41,622 nt of DNA from a bacterium (GCA_015486285.1 WFRX01000032.1:1-41622), one strand, 5' to 3'. Positions 16,008 to 25,609 are shown, numbered from the stretch's first letter. Program-made: numbers and translations. Notes: generated by a model not told the origin, from the sequence alone.

Positions 16008-17282
16008 ATGGGAGACGAAACGATCACGGCCGCGGAGAAAGAGTGTATTCTTGTTGTCGGCGGTGGAATAAGCGGCATGACAACGGCTTTGGAAGCGGCG
16101 GAGGTGGGGAAAGAAGTCATTCTCTTGGAGAAAGCCCCGTATCTGGGTGGACGCGTTGCCCGGCTCTATCAATACTTCCCTAAACTGTGCCCCCCGACCT
16201 GCGGGCTCGAAATCAATTTCCGCAGGATCAAGGACAACCCGAGGATTCATGTGCTGGTTTTGTCGGAAGTCGAGGCTGTCAGCGGAGAGCCGGGGGCCTA
16301 CGAGGTGACGATCCGCCGAAATCCTCGGTATGTGAACGAGAAGTGTACGGCTTGCGGGGATTGCGCCGAGGCCTGCTCGCTCATGATTCCGAATGAATTC
16401 AATTTCGATATGGACCAGAGGAAAGCGGCCTACCTTCCGTTCCCGATGGCCTTTCCGATGCGCTATGTGCTCGATCCGCAGATTCTGGGAACGGACGACG
16501 CGGAGAAATGCAAGGCGGCCTGCAAGTATGATGCGATCGACCTGGAGATGCAGGCCGAGACCCTGACGGCCAAGGTGGGGGCGATCGTCGTGGCCACGGG
16601 GTGGAGACCTTACGATGCGAAGAAGCTCGACACCTTGGGGTTCGGGCGGATTCCGAACGTGATTACGAACGTCATGATGGAACGGCTCGCGTCAGCAGAG
16701 GGGCCGACGGACGGGAAGATCTTGCGCCCCTCTGACAAGAAGCCCGTGGAGAGCGTTATCTTTGCGCAGTGCGCGGGTTCCCGCGATGAGAATCATCTTG
16801 CCTATTGTTCGGGAATTTGTTGTCTTGCGTCGATGAAGGAGGCGCTTTTCGTCCTGGAGAAGAATCCGGATGCGAAAATAAAGATCTTCTACATCGATAT
16901 CCGGGCGATGGGAAAGCTCGAGGATTTCTACAACAGGCTCAAGGACGACGAAAGGGTCGAGTTCGTCAAGGGCAAGGTGGCCAAGGTCGAGGAAGACGCG
17001 GCCACGCAGGATCCTGTCGTGGAGGCGGAGGATACGCTGTCCGGGGAGAAGATTCGCGCCCAGGCGGACATGGTCGTCCTGGCCACCGGCATGGAGCCTT
17101 CCACGGCGACGGAGAGGCTGCCGATGGACGTTGCCTATGATGAATTCGGGTTCGTTGTTTCTGACGGGTCCCAGAAGGGAATCTACGCCGCTGGATGTGC
17201 CAAGCGCCCTGTTGATGTGGCGTCCTCGCTGCAGGATGCAACGGGTGCCGCACTGAAGGCCATTCAGTGTCTGAGGAGGTAA
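16008..17282 (+). CDS. qmoA: Quinone-interacting membrane-bound oxidoreductase subunit A
   Basis: QmoA is a soluble HdrA-like flavoprotein of the Qmo complex, which carries electrons from the quinone pool to AprBA. The 424-residue protein has an N-terminal FAD motif (VVGGGISGMTTALEAA, about residues 17-32) followed by the HdrA-type PPTCGLEINFRRIKDN. A short cysteine cluster CTACGDCAEACS lies at about residues 113-124, and CAGSRDENHLAYCSGICC follows in the second half. The C-terminus GIYAAGCAKRPVDVASSLQDATGAA is the usual HdrA/Qmo ending. ATG 16008 follows TAGGAGCAAATCAGG. The stop codon is 4 bp before qmoB, whose ribosome site lies within the end of qmoA, so the two are probably translationally coupled. 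Confidence 0.94.
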   Translation: MGDETITAAEKECILVVGGGISGMTTALEAAEVGKEVILLEKAPYLGGRVARLYQYFPKLCPPTCGLEINFRRIKDNPRIHVLVLSEVEAVSGEPGAYEVTIRRNPRYVNEKCTACGDCAEACSLMIPNEFNFDMDQRKAAYLPFPMAFPMRYVLDPQILGTDDAEKCKAACKYDAIDLEMQAETLTAKVGAIVVATGWRPYDAKKLDTLGFGRIPNVITNVMMERLASAEGPTDGKILRPSDKKPVESVIFAQCAGSRDENHLAYCSGICCLASMKEALFVLEKNPDAKIKIFYIDIRAMGKLEDFYNRLKDDERVEFVKGKVAKVEEDAATQDPVVEAEDTLSGEKIRAQADMVVLATGMEPSTATERLPMDVAYDEFGFVVSDGSQKGIYAAGCAKRPVDVASSLQDATGAALKAIQCLRR

Positions 17283-17286
17283 ACCT

Positions 17287-19515
17287 ATGGACAAGAAGGT
17301 CGGGGTATATATCTGCAGCGGATGCGGGATCGGTGATGCGATCGATGTGGAGCAGCTGGCCAAGGTTGCCACTTCGGAAGGCAGTGTGCCTGTGTGCAAG
17401 AACCACCCGTATCTTTGTGGAACCGAGGGAGCGGAGACCATCCGCCAAGATATCGCCCGGGAGGGCGTGAACACCGTCGTGATCGCCGCCTGCTCCCGCC
17501 GGGCCAAGACAGAGGCCTTTTCGTACGATCCTGCCCAGGTTGTGGTCGACAGGGTGAATCTTCGCGAGCATGTGGCGTGGTGTCAGCCTCCGAAGGAGGA
17601 AGACACCCAGATGATGGCCGAGGACTACCTTCGCATGAGTCTTGCGAAGGCCGCAAAAATGGAGCCTCCGGAGCCGTACCAGGATGAAATCAACAAGGGT
17701 ATCCTCGTGGTAGGGGGAGGCATCACAGGTCTGACGGCCGCGATGGAGGCGGCCGCTGCAGGCTACGATGTCGTGCTCGTGGAAAAGGAGGCCGAGCTGG
17801 GCGGATATCTGAAGAAGGTGTTCAAGACACTGCCGAAGAGACCTCCCTACCTGGAGATGGAAGACTCGAACATAGGGGCCCTTGCCCAGGAGGTGGAAGG
17901 CAACCCGAAGATCAAGGTCTTCAAGGGCGCACAGGTCGAAAGTACGGCGGGCGCCCCCGGCATGTTCGACGTGACGATCCAATCGAACGGCTCGTCGGAA
18001 ACGGTCCGCGTGGGAGCCATCGTCGAGGCAGCCGGCTTTCAGCGCTACGATGCGAGCAAGCTCGGCCACCTGGGTTACGGCAGTGCGAATGTGGTGACCC
18101 ACCTCGAGGTGGAGGAAATGGCCAAGGCCGGCAAGATCGTCCGGCCGTCGGACAACGGCCCGCCTCGAAGCGTGGCGTTCATACAGTGCGCCGGGTCGCG
18201 TGATCCGGACCACCTCCCTTACTGTTCCGCGGTCTGCTGTATGACTTCGCTCAAGCAGGCCAAGTATATCCGGGAGGCCGATTCCGAGGCGAAGGTCTAC
18301 ATCATCTACAAGGACATCCGGACCCCCGGCCAGAACGAGAACTATTACAAGCAGGTGCAGCAGGATGAGGGCATTTTCCTGACCAAGGGGGAGGTGGCGT
18401 CCGTACAGGAGGATGGAGACAAGGGCCTTCGCATCGAAGTGGACAACTCTCTTCTGGGGGAGAAGATCGAGATCAAGGCCGACCTTGTCGTCCTGGCCAC
18501 GGGCATGGTGCCGGCCACCGCGATCGGAGAAGAGATCGAAGTGAAGAGCGAAGAAGACGACAAGAAGAAATCCGAGGACGAGCCCGAGCCCCCTACGGAC
18601 CGGATCATCAAGTCGAACGTGTTGAACCTGACGTACAGACAGGGGCCCGAGCTGCCGGGGCTCAAGTACGGTTTCCCGGATTCTCATTACGTGTGTTTCC
18701 CTTATGAGAGCCGCAGGACGGGGATTTACCCCGCCGGATGCGTTCGCCAGCCGATGGACGGAATGATGGCCGCCGACGACGCCGCCGGCGCGGCCCTGAA
18801 GGCGATTCAGTGCGTGGAGATGGCCTCCCGGGGAGAGGCGGTCCACCCGCGCGCGGGTGACATAACCTACCCGGATCTCTTCCTGCAGCGGTGCACACAG
18901 TGCAAACGCTGTACCGAGGAGTGTCCCTTCGGGGCGTACGACGAGGATGAAAAGGGAACGCCTCTGCCGAACCCGACGCGCTGCCGACGATGCGGCATCT
19001 GCATGGGGTCCTGCCCTGAGCGGATTATCAGCTTCAAGGACTTCTCCGTCGACATTGTCGGTTCCATGGTCAAGGCGATCGAGGTGCCTGAAGAAGACGA
19101 GGAAAAGCCGCGGGTGGTCTGTTTCATCTGCGAGAACGATGCCTACCCCGCCCTCGACCTTGCCGGCATCAACCACCTGCAGTATTCCCCGTACGTTCGG
19201 TTCATCCCTCTGCGGTGCCTCGGGGACATCAACCTGGTCTGGATCGCGGACTCTCTGTCCAAGGGAATCGACGGCATCTTCCTGATCGGGTGCAAGTACG
19301 GGGACGACTACCAGTGTCATTTCATGAAGGGCTCCGAGCTGGCCAACTACCGCATGGGCAAGATCCAGGAGACCCTGGATCGCCTCGTGCTCGAATCAGA
19401 GCGGATCAGGGTCCACCAGCTTGCCATCAATGAATATGACCAGATCCCGAGCCTGCTTGGTGAGTTTCTGGAGAAAATCGAAGAGGTCGGCCCGAATCCT
19501 TACAAGGGCTGGTAG
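17287..19515 (+). CDS. qmoB: Quinone-interacting membrane-bound oxidoreductase subunit B
   Basis: The 742-residue protein is the second HdrA-like subunit of Qmo. It begins with a cysteine-containing segment (GVYICSGCGIGDAID), then a FAD domain (ILVVGGGITGLTAAMEAA, about residues 138-155). A two-cluster ferredoxin module lies at about residues 535-580 (CTQCKRCTEECP and CRRCGICMGSCP). The C-terminal ~130 residues (VCFICENDAYPALDLAG onward) match the MvhD/FrhD delta-subunit family found at the end of QmoB. A charged insert rich in Lys/Glu/Asp sits near residues 415-440. It would join QmoA and the membrane subunit QmoC. GGAGG at the end of qmoA serves as the ribosome site, and qmoC starts 12 bp downstream. 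Confidence 0.94.
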   Translation: MDKKVGVYICSGCGIGDAIDVEQLAKVATSEGSVPVCKNHPYLCGTEGAETIRQDIAREGVNTVVIAACSRRAKTEAFSYDPAQVVVDRVNLREHVAWCQPPKEEDTQMMAEDYLRMSLAKAAKMEPPEPYQDEINKGILVVGGGITGLTAAMEAAAAGYDVVLVEKEAELGGYLKKVFKTLPKRPPYLEMEDSNIGALAQEVEGNPKIKVFKGAQVESTAGAPGMFDVTIQSNGSSETVRVGAIVEAAGFQRYDASKLGHLGYGSANVVTHLEVEEMAKAGKIVRPSDNGPPRSVAFIQCAGSRDPDHLPYCSAVCCMTSLKQAKYIREADSEAKVYIIYKDIRTPGQNENYYKQVQQDEGIFLTKGEVASVQEDGDKGLRIEVDNSLLGEKIEIKADLVVLATGMVPATAIGEEIEVKSEEDDKKKSEDEPEPPTDRIIKSNVLNLTYRQGPELPGLKYGFPDSHYVCFPYESRRTGIYPAGCVRQPMDGMMAADDAAGAALKAIQCVEMASRGEAVHPRAGDITYPDLFLQRCTQCKRCTEECPFGAYDEDEKGTPLPNPTRCRRCGICMGSCPERIISFKDFSVDIVGSMVKAIEVPEEDEEKPRVVCFICENDAYPALDLAGINHLQYSPYVRFIPLRCLGDINLVWIADSLSKGIDGIFLIGCKYGDDYQCHFMKGSELANYRMGKIQETLDRLVLESERIRVHQLAINEYDQIPSLLGEFLEKIEEVGPNPYKGW

Positions 19516-19527
19516 GAGGGTGAGTCG

Positions 19528-20745
19528 ATGACACAGCCGTACCGTATTGAACCGGATCTGGATTTTGTGCGCGATGTGATCCGATCCGGAGGGGATACAC
19601 TCAAGAAGTGTTTCCAGTGCGCCACCTGTTCCGTGGTCTGTCCCCTTTCCCCTGCTGACGAGCCTTTTCCCCGGAAAGAGATGATCCAGGCCCAGTGGGG
19701 GCTCAAGGACAAGCTCGTCAAGGACCCGGATATCTGGCTTTGCCACAACTGCAACGACTGCTCCACCTATTGCCCCCGGGGTGCCAAGCCTGGCGACGTA
19801 TTGAATGCCCTGCGGAAGAAAGCGATTGAACACTATGCCACACCGAAAGCGATTGCCCGAAGGGTGGGCGACCCGAAATATCTGCCGCAGCTGATCGCCG
19901 TTCCTGCAATCCTGATCGCGGTCATCATCGCCCTGACGAACCTCTGGTGGCACGGCGATGGTCCGACACGGGTCGTGCACGGTGAGACGATCGTGCTGGA
20001 TCAGGCGATCCGTTCGTGGGAGATGATTCCCATGTGGGCTGTGGATGTACTTTTTCTTCTCACCGCTTTGTTTTCCGTGACGGTGTTTGCGAAAGGCCTG
20101 CTGAAATTCTGGAAGGACCTGGAGGCGCAGCGCACGCGGAAGATCGGCATCCTGCCGGCCGCTGTCGACGTGGTAAAACAGATCGCCACGCACAGCAATT
20201 TCAAGGAATGCGGTACGAACCAGGAGCGCTATCTCGGCCACATGGGCGTGTTTTACGGATTTGTGGCCCTGTTCATTACGACGTCCTGCATCTTTGCCGG
20301 CGTCTATTTCGTGAACCTGGTCGTGCATGTTCCGCTGACCCCGTGGCCCTTGTGGAACCCGGTCAAGCTCCTCGGAAACCTCGGGGCCATTGCCCTGCTT
20401 GCTGGACTTTTCCTGGTCATACGAAATCGCTTGAACCAGGAGGGCGACGACACGGCGAGTTCGTATTATGACTGGTTCCTGCTGGGAATCGTCGCCACCG
20501 TCGGGACCACTGGACTGCTCGCGGAATGGGTCCGCTGGCTGGGCATCGGCTTCCTGTATTACATCCTGTATTACATCCATCTCGTGGCGGTCTGGTCTCT
20601 CTTTGCATACACTCCTTTCTCGAAGCTTGCCCACATCGTTTACAGGACAACGGCACTGGTTCACAATCGGGCGTGCGGGAGGGAGCTGCTGACAAAGGCC
20701 CCTGCCGTGGCTCTTACGGAAACGCAAGGCGGGGAATCGACTTGA
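19528..20745 (+). CDS. qmoC: Quinone-interacting membrane-bound oxidoreductase subunit C
   Basis: QmoC is the membrane anchor of Qmo, a fusion of HdrC-like and HdrE-like parts. The first ~100 residues hold two [4Fe-4S] motifs, CFQCATCSVVCP (about residue 28) and CHNCNDCSTYCP (about residue 72). From about residue 115 onward the protein has about six hydrophobic helices with histidines suited to haem b (for example YYILYYIHLVAVWS). It takes electrons from menaquinol and passes them to QmoAB and so to AprBA. The start ATG follows AGGAGGG. The gene ends 165 bp before dsrA, with no clear terminator between, so read-through into dsrAB is possible. Confidence 0.93.
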   Translation: MTQPYRIEPDLDFVRDVIRSGGDTLKKCFQCATCSVVCPLSPADEPFPRKEMIQAQWGLKDKLVKDPDIWLCHNCNDCSTYCPRGAKPGDVLNALRKKAIEHYATPKAIARRVGDPKYLPQLIAVPAILIAVIIALTNLWWHGDGPTRVVHGETIVLDQAIRSWEMIPMWAVDVLFLLTALFSVTVFAKGLLKFWKDLEAQRTRKIGILPAAVDVVKQIATHSNFKECGTNQERYLGHMGVFYGFVALFITTSCIFAGVYFVNLVVHVPLTPWPLWNPVKLLGNLGAIALLAGLFLVIRNRLNQEGDDTASSYYDWFLLGIVATVGTTGLLAEWVRWLGIGFLYYILYYIHLVAVWSLFAYTPFSKLAHIVYRTTALVHNRACGRELLTKAPAVALTETQGGEST

Positions 20746-20910
20746 GAAGTCAATGAAGAGGCAGAACCGATCGTAGAGGAGAGGAGGTGAGATCGAGACC
20801 GACATCGAATATTTTCCCATACGGAGTACCACAGAAGCTTTCGATGGCGTGACGAAAGCGGTTTGAGTGGACATTTTGTGGAACCCCAAAATCGGCAAGG
20901 AGGAAAAGGT

Positions 20911-22185
20911 ATGGCACTGAAACGGAAAACCCCCCTGCTCGATGAGCTGGAATCGGGGCCGTGGCCGAGCTTTGTGAGCGACATCAAGCGGATGGCCGAG
21001 AAAAAGCCCGCCTGCGAAGATCTGCTGGGGGTCATGGAACTCTCCTACGAGGAGAAAGAAGGACACTGGAAACACGGCGGTATCGTGGGTGTGATGGGGT
21101 ACGGCGGCGGCGTGATCGGAAGGTACTGTGACAGGCCGGACCTGTTCCCCGAGGTCGCTCATTTTCACACCATGCGCATCAATCAGCCCACGGGCAAGTA
21201 CTATACCACCGAGAAGCTGCGCACCCTGTGTGATATCTGGGAGGAGTTCGGAAGCGGGATGACCAACATGCACGGGTCGACGGGCGACATTATCCTCCTG
21301 GGGACCACCACCGATAACCTGGAGCCCTGTTTCCAGGCCCTGGCCCACGAGGCGGACATGGATATCGGCGGCTCGGGTTCCGCCCTGCGTTCCCCGTCGG
21401 CCTGCCTAGGCAAGAGCCGTTGCGAGTGGGCCTGCATCGACACGCAGGCGATCATCAACGATCTCACCCAGACCTTCCAGGACGAGCTGCACCGGCCTGC
21501 GTGGCCTTACAAGTTCAAGTTCAAGTCTTCCGGTTGCCCGAATGACTGCGTGGCGGCCGTCGCACGGGCCGACTGCTCGATCGTGGGGACCTGGCGGGAC
21601 GACATCCGGATCGACCAGGAAGCGGTCCGGGCATACGCCGGCGGGGAGTTGGTGCCAAGCGGCGGGGCCCACGGCACGGAGAAGCGGGCCCTGGACATCC
21701 AGAAGGAAGTCATCGATCTGTGTCCGACGAAGTGCATGGAATGGGACGGGAAAAAGCTCACGATCTATACCGAGAACTGTGTGCGCTGCATGCACTGCAT
21801 CAACGTCATGCCCAGGGCCCTTTGGCCGGGGAAAGACGTGGGGGCCACGATCCTGATCGGAGCCAAGGCGCCGATCCTGGAGGGGGCGCAGCTTTCGAGT
21901 GTGATTATCCCGTTCATCAAGATGGAACCTCCCTACGATGAATTCAAGGAATTCGTCGAGAAGATGTGGGACTGGTGGGATGAGAACGGAAGAAACCGGG
22001 AGCGGATCGGCGAGCTGATTCAGCGGCTCGGCATGCGACAGTTTCTTGAGGCCGTGGAGCTGGAGCCCGATCCCAGGATGATCAAGATGCCTCGTTACAA
22101 CCCGTACATCTTCTTCAAGGAAGAAGAGGTGGAAGGCGGCTGGAAGCGGGATGTTGCGAGTTATCGTAAGAGACACCAGGCTTAG
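20911..22185 (+). CDS. dsrA: Dissimilatory sulfite reductase, alpha subunit
   Basis: DsrA pairs with DsrB in the cytoplasmic sulfite reductase, which reduces sulfite with electrons delivered partly through DsrC. The 424-residue protein has the cluster/siroheme motifs C-x5-C ([13 protein letters not shown], about residue 165) and C-x3-C ([11 protein letters not shown], about residue 208), and an inserted ferredoxin domain (CPTKCMEW, then [12 protein letters not shown], about residues 270-305). ATG 20911 is placed after AAGGAGGAAAAGG; the frame is open for 16 more codons upstream but without a better site. dsrB begins 15 bp after the stop. The leader 20746-20910 contains a small ATTTTG/CAAAAT hairpin near the start. 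Confidence 0.97.
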   Translation: MALKRKTPLLDELESGPWPSFVSDIKRMAEKKPACEDLLGVMELSYEEKEGHWKHGGIVGVMGYGGGVIGRYCDRPDLFPEVAHFHTMRINQPTGKYYTTEKLRTLCDIWEEFGSGMTNMHGSTGDIILLGTTTDNLEPCFQALAHEADMDIGGSGSALRSPSACLGKSRCEWACIDTQAIINDLTQTFQDELHRPAWPYKFKFKSSGCPNDCVAAVARADCSIVGTWRDDIRIDQEAVRAYAGGELVPSGGAHGTEKRALDIQKEVIDLCPTKCMEWDGKKLTIYTENCVRCMHCINVMPRALWPGKDVGATILIGAKAPILEGAQLSSVIIPFIKMEPPYDEFKEFVEKMWDWWDENGRNRERIGELIQRLGMRQFLEAVELEPDPRMIKMPRYNPYIFFKEEEVEGGWKRDVASYRKRHQA

Positions 22186-22200
22186 GGAGGACAGGACAAA

Positions 22201-23307
22201 ATGGGAAAATATGAATATGAAGACCGACTCACCGATATCGGACCGCCCTTGTACAAGGATATGCTTCCGCCGGTGATTACCAAGAATTTCGGGCAGTGGA
22301 AATACCACGAGATCCTGGAGCCGGGCGTGCTTGTGCACGTGGCCGAGTCCGGAGACGAGATCTACACGGTTCGCGCGGGTGGATGCCGGATCATGAGCAT
22401 TGAACACATCCGTGAGATCTGTGAGATTGCGGACAAGTACTGCGACGGCCACCTGCGGTTCACGACACGGAACAATATCGAGTTTCTCGTAAGCGACAAG
22501 TCGAAGCTCGAGCCCTTGAAGAAGGATCTCGCCAGTCGTGGGAACAAGTTCCCCATAGGCGGAACCGGTGCCGGGGTGACGAATATCGTGCATACCCAAG
22601 GCTGGCTCCATTGCCATACGCCGGCGATCGATGCCTCCGGTATCGTCAAGGCCGTCATGGACGATCTCTTCGAGTACTTCACCTCCATGAAGCTGCCGGC
22701 CCAAGTGAGGATTTCGCTGGCTTGCTGCCTGAACATGTGCGGCGCCGTACACTGCTCGGACATCTCGATCCTGGGGATCCACCGGAAACCGCCTCTCATC
22801 GAGCACGATCGCCTGGATGCGGTTTGCGAAGTCCCTCTGGCGATCGCCGCCTGCCCCACCGCCGCCATCAAGCCGAAGAAGGTGAAGCTCGACGACGGCA
22901 AGGAGGTCAAGAGCGTAGAGGTGAATGAACCGAGGTGCATGTTCTGCGGGAACTGCTACACCATGTGTGCCGCCATGCCGCTGGCCGATGCCCAGGGGGA
23001 CGGGATCGCCCTGTGGGTCGGGGGCAAGGTTTCCAACTCGAGGACGCCTCCCACCTTTTCCAAGCTTGCCGTTCCCTTCATCCCGAACGAGCCTCCTCGC
23101 TGGCCCTCGACCGTCAAGGCCATCCGGAAGATCGTGGAGGCCTATGCGGCGGGCGGAAAGAAGTATGAGAGGGTTGGGGAGTGGATCGCGCGGATCGGTT
23201 GGGAAAGATTTTTTGAGGTGACGGGGCTCGAGTTCAAGCACCAGCATATCGATGACTACCGGCTGGCCATGACCACGTGGAGGACGACGACGCAGTTCAA
23301 GTTCTAG
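22201..23307 (+). CDS. dsrB: Dissimilatory sulfite reductase, beta subunit
   Basis: The 368-residue subunit carries the catalytic siroheme-[4Fe-4S] site in the known enzyme. The motif [16 protein letters not shown] (about residues 173-187) supplies the cysteines, and a ferredoxin insertion is visible (CPTAAI, then [11 protein letters not shown], about residues 218-258). The C-terminus ends [10 protein letters not shown], like DsrB proteins of sulfate reducers. The start is ATG after AGGGAGGA in the 15-bp gap behind dsrA. dsrD, which normally follows dsrB, is not here; a hairpin at 23371-23405 and a TPR gene follow instead. Confidence 0.97.
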   Translation: MGKYEYEDRLTDIGPPLYKDMLPPVITKNFGQWKYHEILEPGVLVHVAESGDEIYTVRAGGCRIMSIEHIREICEIADKYCDGHLRFTTRNNIEFLVSDKSKLEPLKKDLASRGNKFPIGGTGAGVTNIVHTQGWLHCHTPAIDASGIVKAVMDDLFEYFTSMKLPAQVRISLACCLNMCGAVHCSDISILGIHRKPPLIEHDRLDAVCEVPLAIAACPTAAIKPKKVKLDDGKEVKSVEVNEPRCMFCGNCYTMCAAMPLADAQGDGIALWVGGKVSNSRTPPTFSKLAVPFIPNEPPRWPSTVKAIRKIVEAYAAGGKKYERVGEWIARIGWERFFEVTGLEFKHQHIDDYRLAMTTWRTTTQFKF

Positions 23308-23370
23308 CCGTTTCCCTTTCGAGCGGTCGCTGGCGTTCACCGTTCTTGTTGAAGCTGTGTTGGAATCGTT

Positions 23371-23405
23371 GCAGAGGGCGGTCCTGTGGTGGGGCCGCCC
23401 TCTGC
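23371..23405 (+). terminator. GC-rich hairpin after dsrAB
   Basis: The arms 23371-23381 and 23395-23405 form a perfect 11-bp stem with a 13-base loop. No proper T-tract follows (CGCTCTTGC), so it may be a weak terminator or a 3' mRNA stabiliser that sets dsrAB apart from the genes downstream. Confidence 0.5.
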
Positions 23406-23494
23406 GCTCTTGCAGGCGGGCGGGAGGCAACCGTCCGCGGCGTTGCCTGTTTTTCATAATCATTTGAAACGAGAGCTGAAGAAGGAGATGGGTC

Positions 23495-24118
23495 TTGGCA
23501 AAAGGGAACGAGGAAGAAACCTTTCAAGATCTCAAGCGGCAGTTGCTTGTGCGTCCGGACTCGGCCCCGCTGCACTATAACATGGGATTGGCCCACGCGA
23601 GGCGGCAGGAATGGGACGAGGCGATTACCGAGTTCAAGACCGCCCTTGAACTCAATCCCGGTCTCCTGGAGGCGAGGATCAACCTGGGCGGGATCTACAT
23701 GCGGAAGGGCAACATCGAAGCGGCTATCGAGGAAAACAGGAAGGTCATCGAGGTCGATTCGAGGCAGATCAACGCTTACAGCAACCTGGGCTTCCTGCTG
23801 GTCCAGCAGGGAAGGATCGACGAAGGGATCGAGATTTACCGAAAGGCCCTTGCGATTCACAGAAATGTTCCCCAGGTGTATGCGAACCTGGGGCATGCAT
23901 ACCTCCTGAAAGGGGATCTGGACAGCGCGATCGAAGCCAACCGGCAGGCCCTGGCGATTTCCGGGGGGTTCGGTCCGGCCCACAACAATCTTGCCCTCCT
24001 TTTTGCCCGAAAGGGGGACCGGGAAACAGCTCGAAGGCACCTTCAGGAGGCGGAAAACGCCGGATTCCCCGTGATTCCGGAACTGAGAAAAGAGTTGCTC
24101 TCGGATGAAGAAACATAG
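23495..24118 (+). CDS. Five-repeat TPR protein
   Basis: The 207-residue protein is almost entirely five tandem 34-residue tetratricopeptide repeats (for example YNMGLAHARRQEWDEAITEF and YANLGHAYLLKGDLDSAIEA), a fold that holds protein partners. There is no signal peptide or membrane segment, so it acts in the cytoplasm. The start is TTG at 23495, 7 bases after AAGGAG; an ATG at 23488 is in another frame. The gene follows dsrB by 187 bp and its stop is 8 bp before a FKBP gene, so the two look co-transcribed. A role in assembling or maturing sulfite reductase is an inference from position only. Confidence 0.82.
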   Translation: MAKGNEEETFQDLKRQLLVRPDSAPLHYNMGLAHARRQEWDEAITEFKTALELNPGLLEARINLGGIYMRKGNIEAAIEENRKVIEVDSRQINAYSNLGFLLVQQGRIDEGIEIYRKALAIHRNVPQVYANLGHAYLLKGDLDSAIEANRQALAISGGFGPAHNNLALLFARKGDRETARRHLQEAENAGFPVIPELRKELLSDEET

Positions 24119-24126
24119 GATCCGCA

Positions 24127-24639
24127 ATGGGTGATTATCGTCGGACGGATGTAATTCAGGAGAAAGGCACGTATCTAAAGATACGCTATCGCCTCAAGAC
24201 CGCGGAAGGGGAGTACATCAAGGGCGATCCCCGCGAGGGATTCGCCGTCCTGGAGATCTTTACCGGCTACAACCAGCTCATCCCGGGCCTGGAGAGGAGG
24301 CTGGTGGGCAGGAGAATGGGCGAGAAGCTCCAGATTCGCCTCCCGCCCGAGGAGGCCTTCGGACCCTATCGACAGGAAGAAGTGAGGGAAAAGGGGTACG
24401 ATGAATTCCCGGAGGGGAGGGGACTGGAAGAAGGCAGGTGGGTGGTGGCCAGGGACGAGAAGACCCGCACGGCCTATGGGTATTTCGTGAGGAGGAAGGA
24501 AAAGGACCGTATTGTCCTGGATTACAATCATCCCCTCGCGGGCAAGGAGCTGGTCTACGATCTTGAAATTCAGGAGGTGCGTCCCGCAACCGAGGAAGAG
24601 AGGGGGCTTTTACGGCCATGTGAGGCCGGTCGACAGTAG
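24127..24639 (+). CDS. SlyD-like FKBP peptidyl-prolyl isomerase
   Basis: The 170-residue protein has the FKBP pattern with the SlyD-type inserted flap: an N-terminal strand (YLKIRYRLKTAEGEYIKG), the GYNQLIPGLERRLVGRRMGEK segment, the EEAFGPY element that starts the flap, and DYNHPLAGKEL, the hallmark of the SlyD branch. It would isomerise prolyl bonds and act as a chaperone in the cytoplasm. The usual His/Cys-rich metal-binding tail of SlyD is absent. ATG 24127 lies 8 bp after the stop of the TPR gene, with AGGA overlapping that stop. A TPR partner plus a FKBP next to dsrAB suggests protein folding or complex assembly (inference). Confidence 0.85.
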   Translation: MGDYRRTDVIQEKGTYLKIRYRLKTAEGEYIKGDPREGFAVLEIFTGYNQLIPGLERRLVGRRMGEKLQIRLPPEEAFGPYRQEEVREKGYDEFPEGRGLEEGRWVVARDEKTRTAYGYFVRRKEKDRIVLDYNHPLAGKELVYDLEIQEVRPATEEERGLLRPCEAGRQ

Positions 24640-24781
24640 TGTTCGCCGTCGAAAACGGCCGCATCCCGGCCTGGGATGCCGGGGACCCTGTGAAACGGCC
24701 CGCCGTGTTCAGACAACTACACCTGCCGCACTCCAGCAGTTCCCGTCCCGCATTCCGTGTACATTTGAAATGTCGATGGGA

Positions 24782-25015
24782 TTACTTGATCTTCGAATCT
24801 ACGTCGGCTTCCGCGAGCTGGATCATGGTGGTGCTGCCCGTTGAGAAATACATCAGTGTCCCTTCAGCGATCATCTCGCTGATCACCTTCTTGAACTCCC
24901 GGTTGGACATACCCTCGGGGGCGACTTTTCTTAAATCATTCATATAGAATTTCGTCTTGGTCTTCTCTTTGCTCTTGAAAAAATCGAGTACCGCCTGCTT
25001 TACCTCTTCATTCAT
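24782..25015 (-). CDS. dsrD: Dissimilatory sulfite reductase accessory protein DsrD
   Basis: The 77-residue protein has the DsrD winged-helix pattern: a lysine-rich first helix, then KFYMNDLRKVAP, MSNREFKKVI and the distinctive SSGSTTM-like segment (FSTGSTTMIQLAEA). DsrD is found in sulfate reducers and stimulates DsrAB. ATG 25015 follows AAAAGGAGC; the frame is open upstream to 25084 without support. In most sulfate reducers dsrD directly follows dsrB on the same strand. Here it lies about 1.5 kb away on the opposite strand, convergent with the FKBP gene, and must have its own promoter. Confidence 0.85.
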   Translation of the reverse strand: MNEEVKQAVLDFFKSKEKTKTKFYMNDLRKVAPEGMSNREFKKVISEMIAEGTLMYFSTGSTTMIQLAEADVDSKIK

Positions 25016-25101
25016 TCTCGGGCTCCTTTTCTGCGGGTAGTGATCCGGATTCGAGAGGGTGATGTGAGGAACGGATGGAGTCATCCATTAATCCTACAAA
25101 A

Positions 25102-25130
25102 AGGATAGATGTTTATTGCGGAAAAGTCAA
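25102..25130 (-). promoter_or_regulatory. Candidate promoter of dsrD
   Basis: On the minus strand TTGACT (25130-25125), a 17-base spacer and TATCCT (25107-25102) lead to a start about 80 bases before the dsrD ATG. A short ATCCT/AGGAT inverted repeat (25091-25106) overlaps the -10 box and the expected start site. Confidence 0.45.
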
Positions 25131-25255
25131 TTCGCGCGGAAGGTGAAGAAACACATTCAAGTGTCGAAAACGATTTCACGGGATTCGAATATACGCTAAA
25201 ATGAAAAGGTGGAAACCTTCACAGGGAAGGCGTTGGAACGAAATGGAGGTTTGCG

Positions 25256-25609
25256 ATGGCTTCGGATTCGGATGTGGAAAGGAAGAAACGAGAGATTTTC
25301 GAGAAGATGTCGCCGCGCAGGCAGGAACGGATTCTCAAGAAGGGATATGATAAATGGGATCCCTTCCTCGCCCCCAAGGAGCCGCCTTTCTTCAATCAGG
25401 AGGAGAGGGAGAGGGTGCGGGAGGCGGCCTTACGATTCGAGAGGTTCCGGGTAGACAGGAGCGGAGAGGCGGGATGGGAAGGAGACCCGTCATCTGCATA
25501 TTTCCAGGGTGCACGGGATATCTGTTTCGGCCTCGCAAAGCAGGACGAGAGGTACCAGGGGATGCTCGATTTCTGCACGTGGTTGAAGAAAATCCATGAG
25601 GGCGAATAG
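25256..25609 (+). CDS. Hypothetical protein, 117 residues
   Basis: I do not recognise a family. The protein is soluble, without signal or membrane segments, rich in Arg, Lys and Glu in its first half (VERKKREIFEKMSPRRQERILKK is split around a likely helix) and ends with DICFGLAKQDERYQGMLDFCTWLKK. ATG 25256 is 5-6 bases after GGAGG, a strong site, and the reading frame is well kept, which supports a real gene. It is divergent from dsrD across a 240-bp gap and convergent with a TPR gene. A role in sulfite reduction cannot be inferred beyond position. Confidence 0.65.
   Translation: MASDSDVERKKREIFEKMSPRRQERILKKGYDKWDPFLAPKEPPFFNQEERERVREAALRFERFRVDRSGEAGWEGDPSSAYFQGARDICFGLAKQDERYQGMLDFCTWLKKIHEGE

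Noticed and set aside
16966..19320. 784-codon open frame on the minus strand over qmoAB
   Set aside because: It runs antisense to qmoA and qmoB, which have full FAD and Fe-S motifs and good ribosome sites.
23488..23580. ATG at 23488 as the start of the TPR gene
   Set aside because: It is in another frame. The TPR frame starts at TTG 23495, correctly spaced from AAGGAG.
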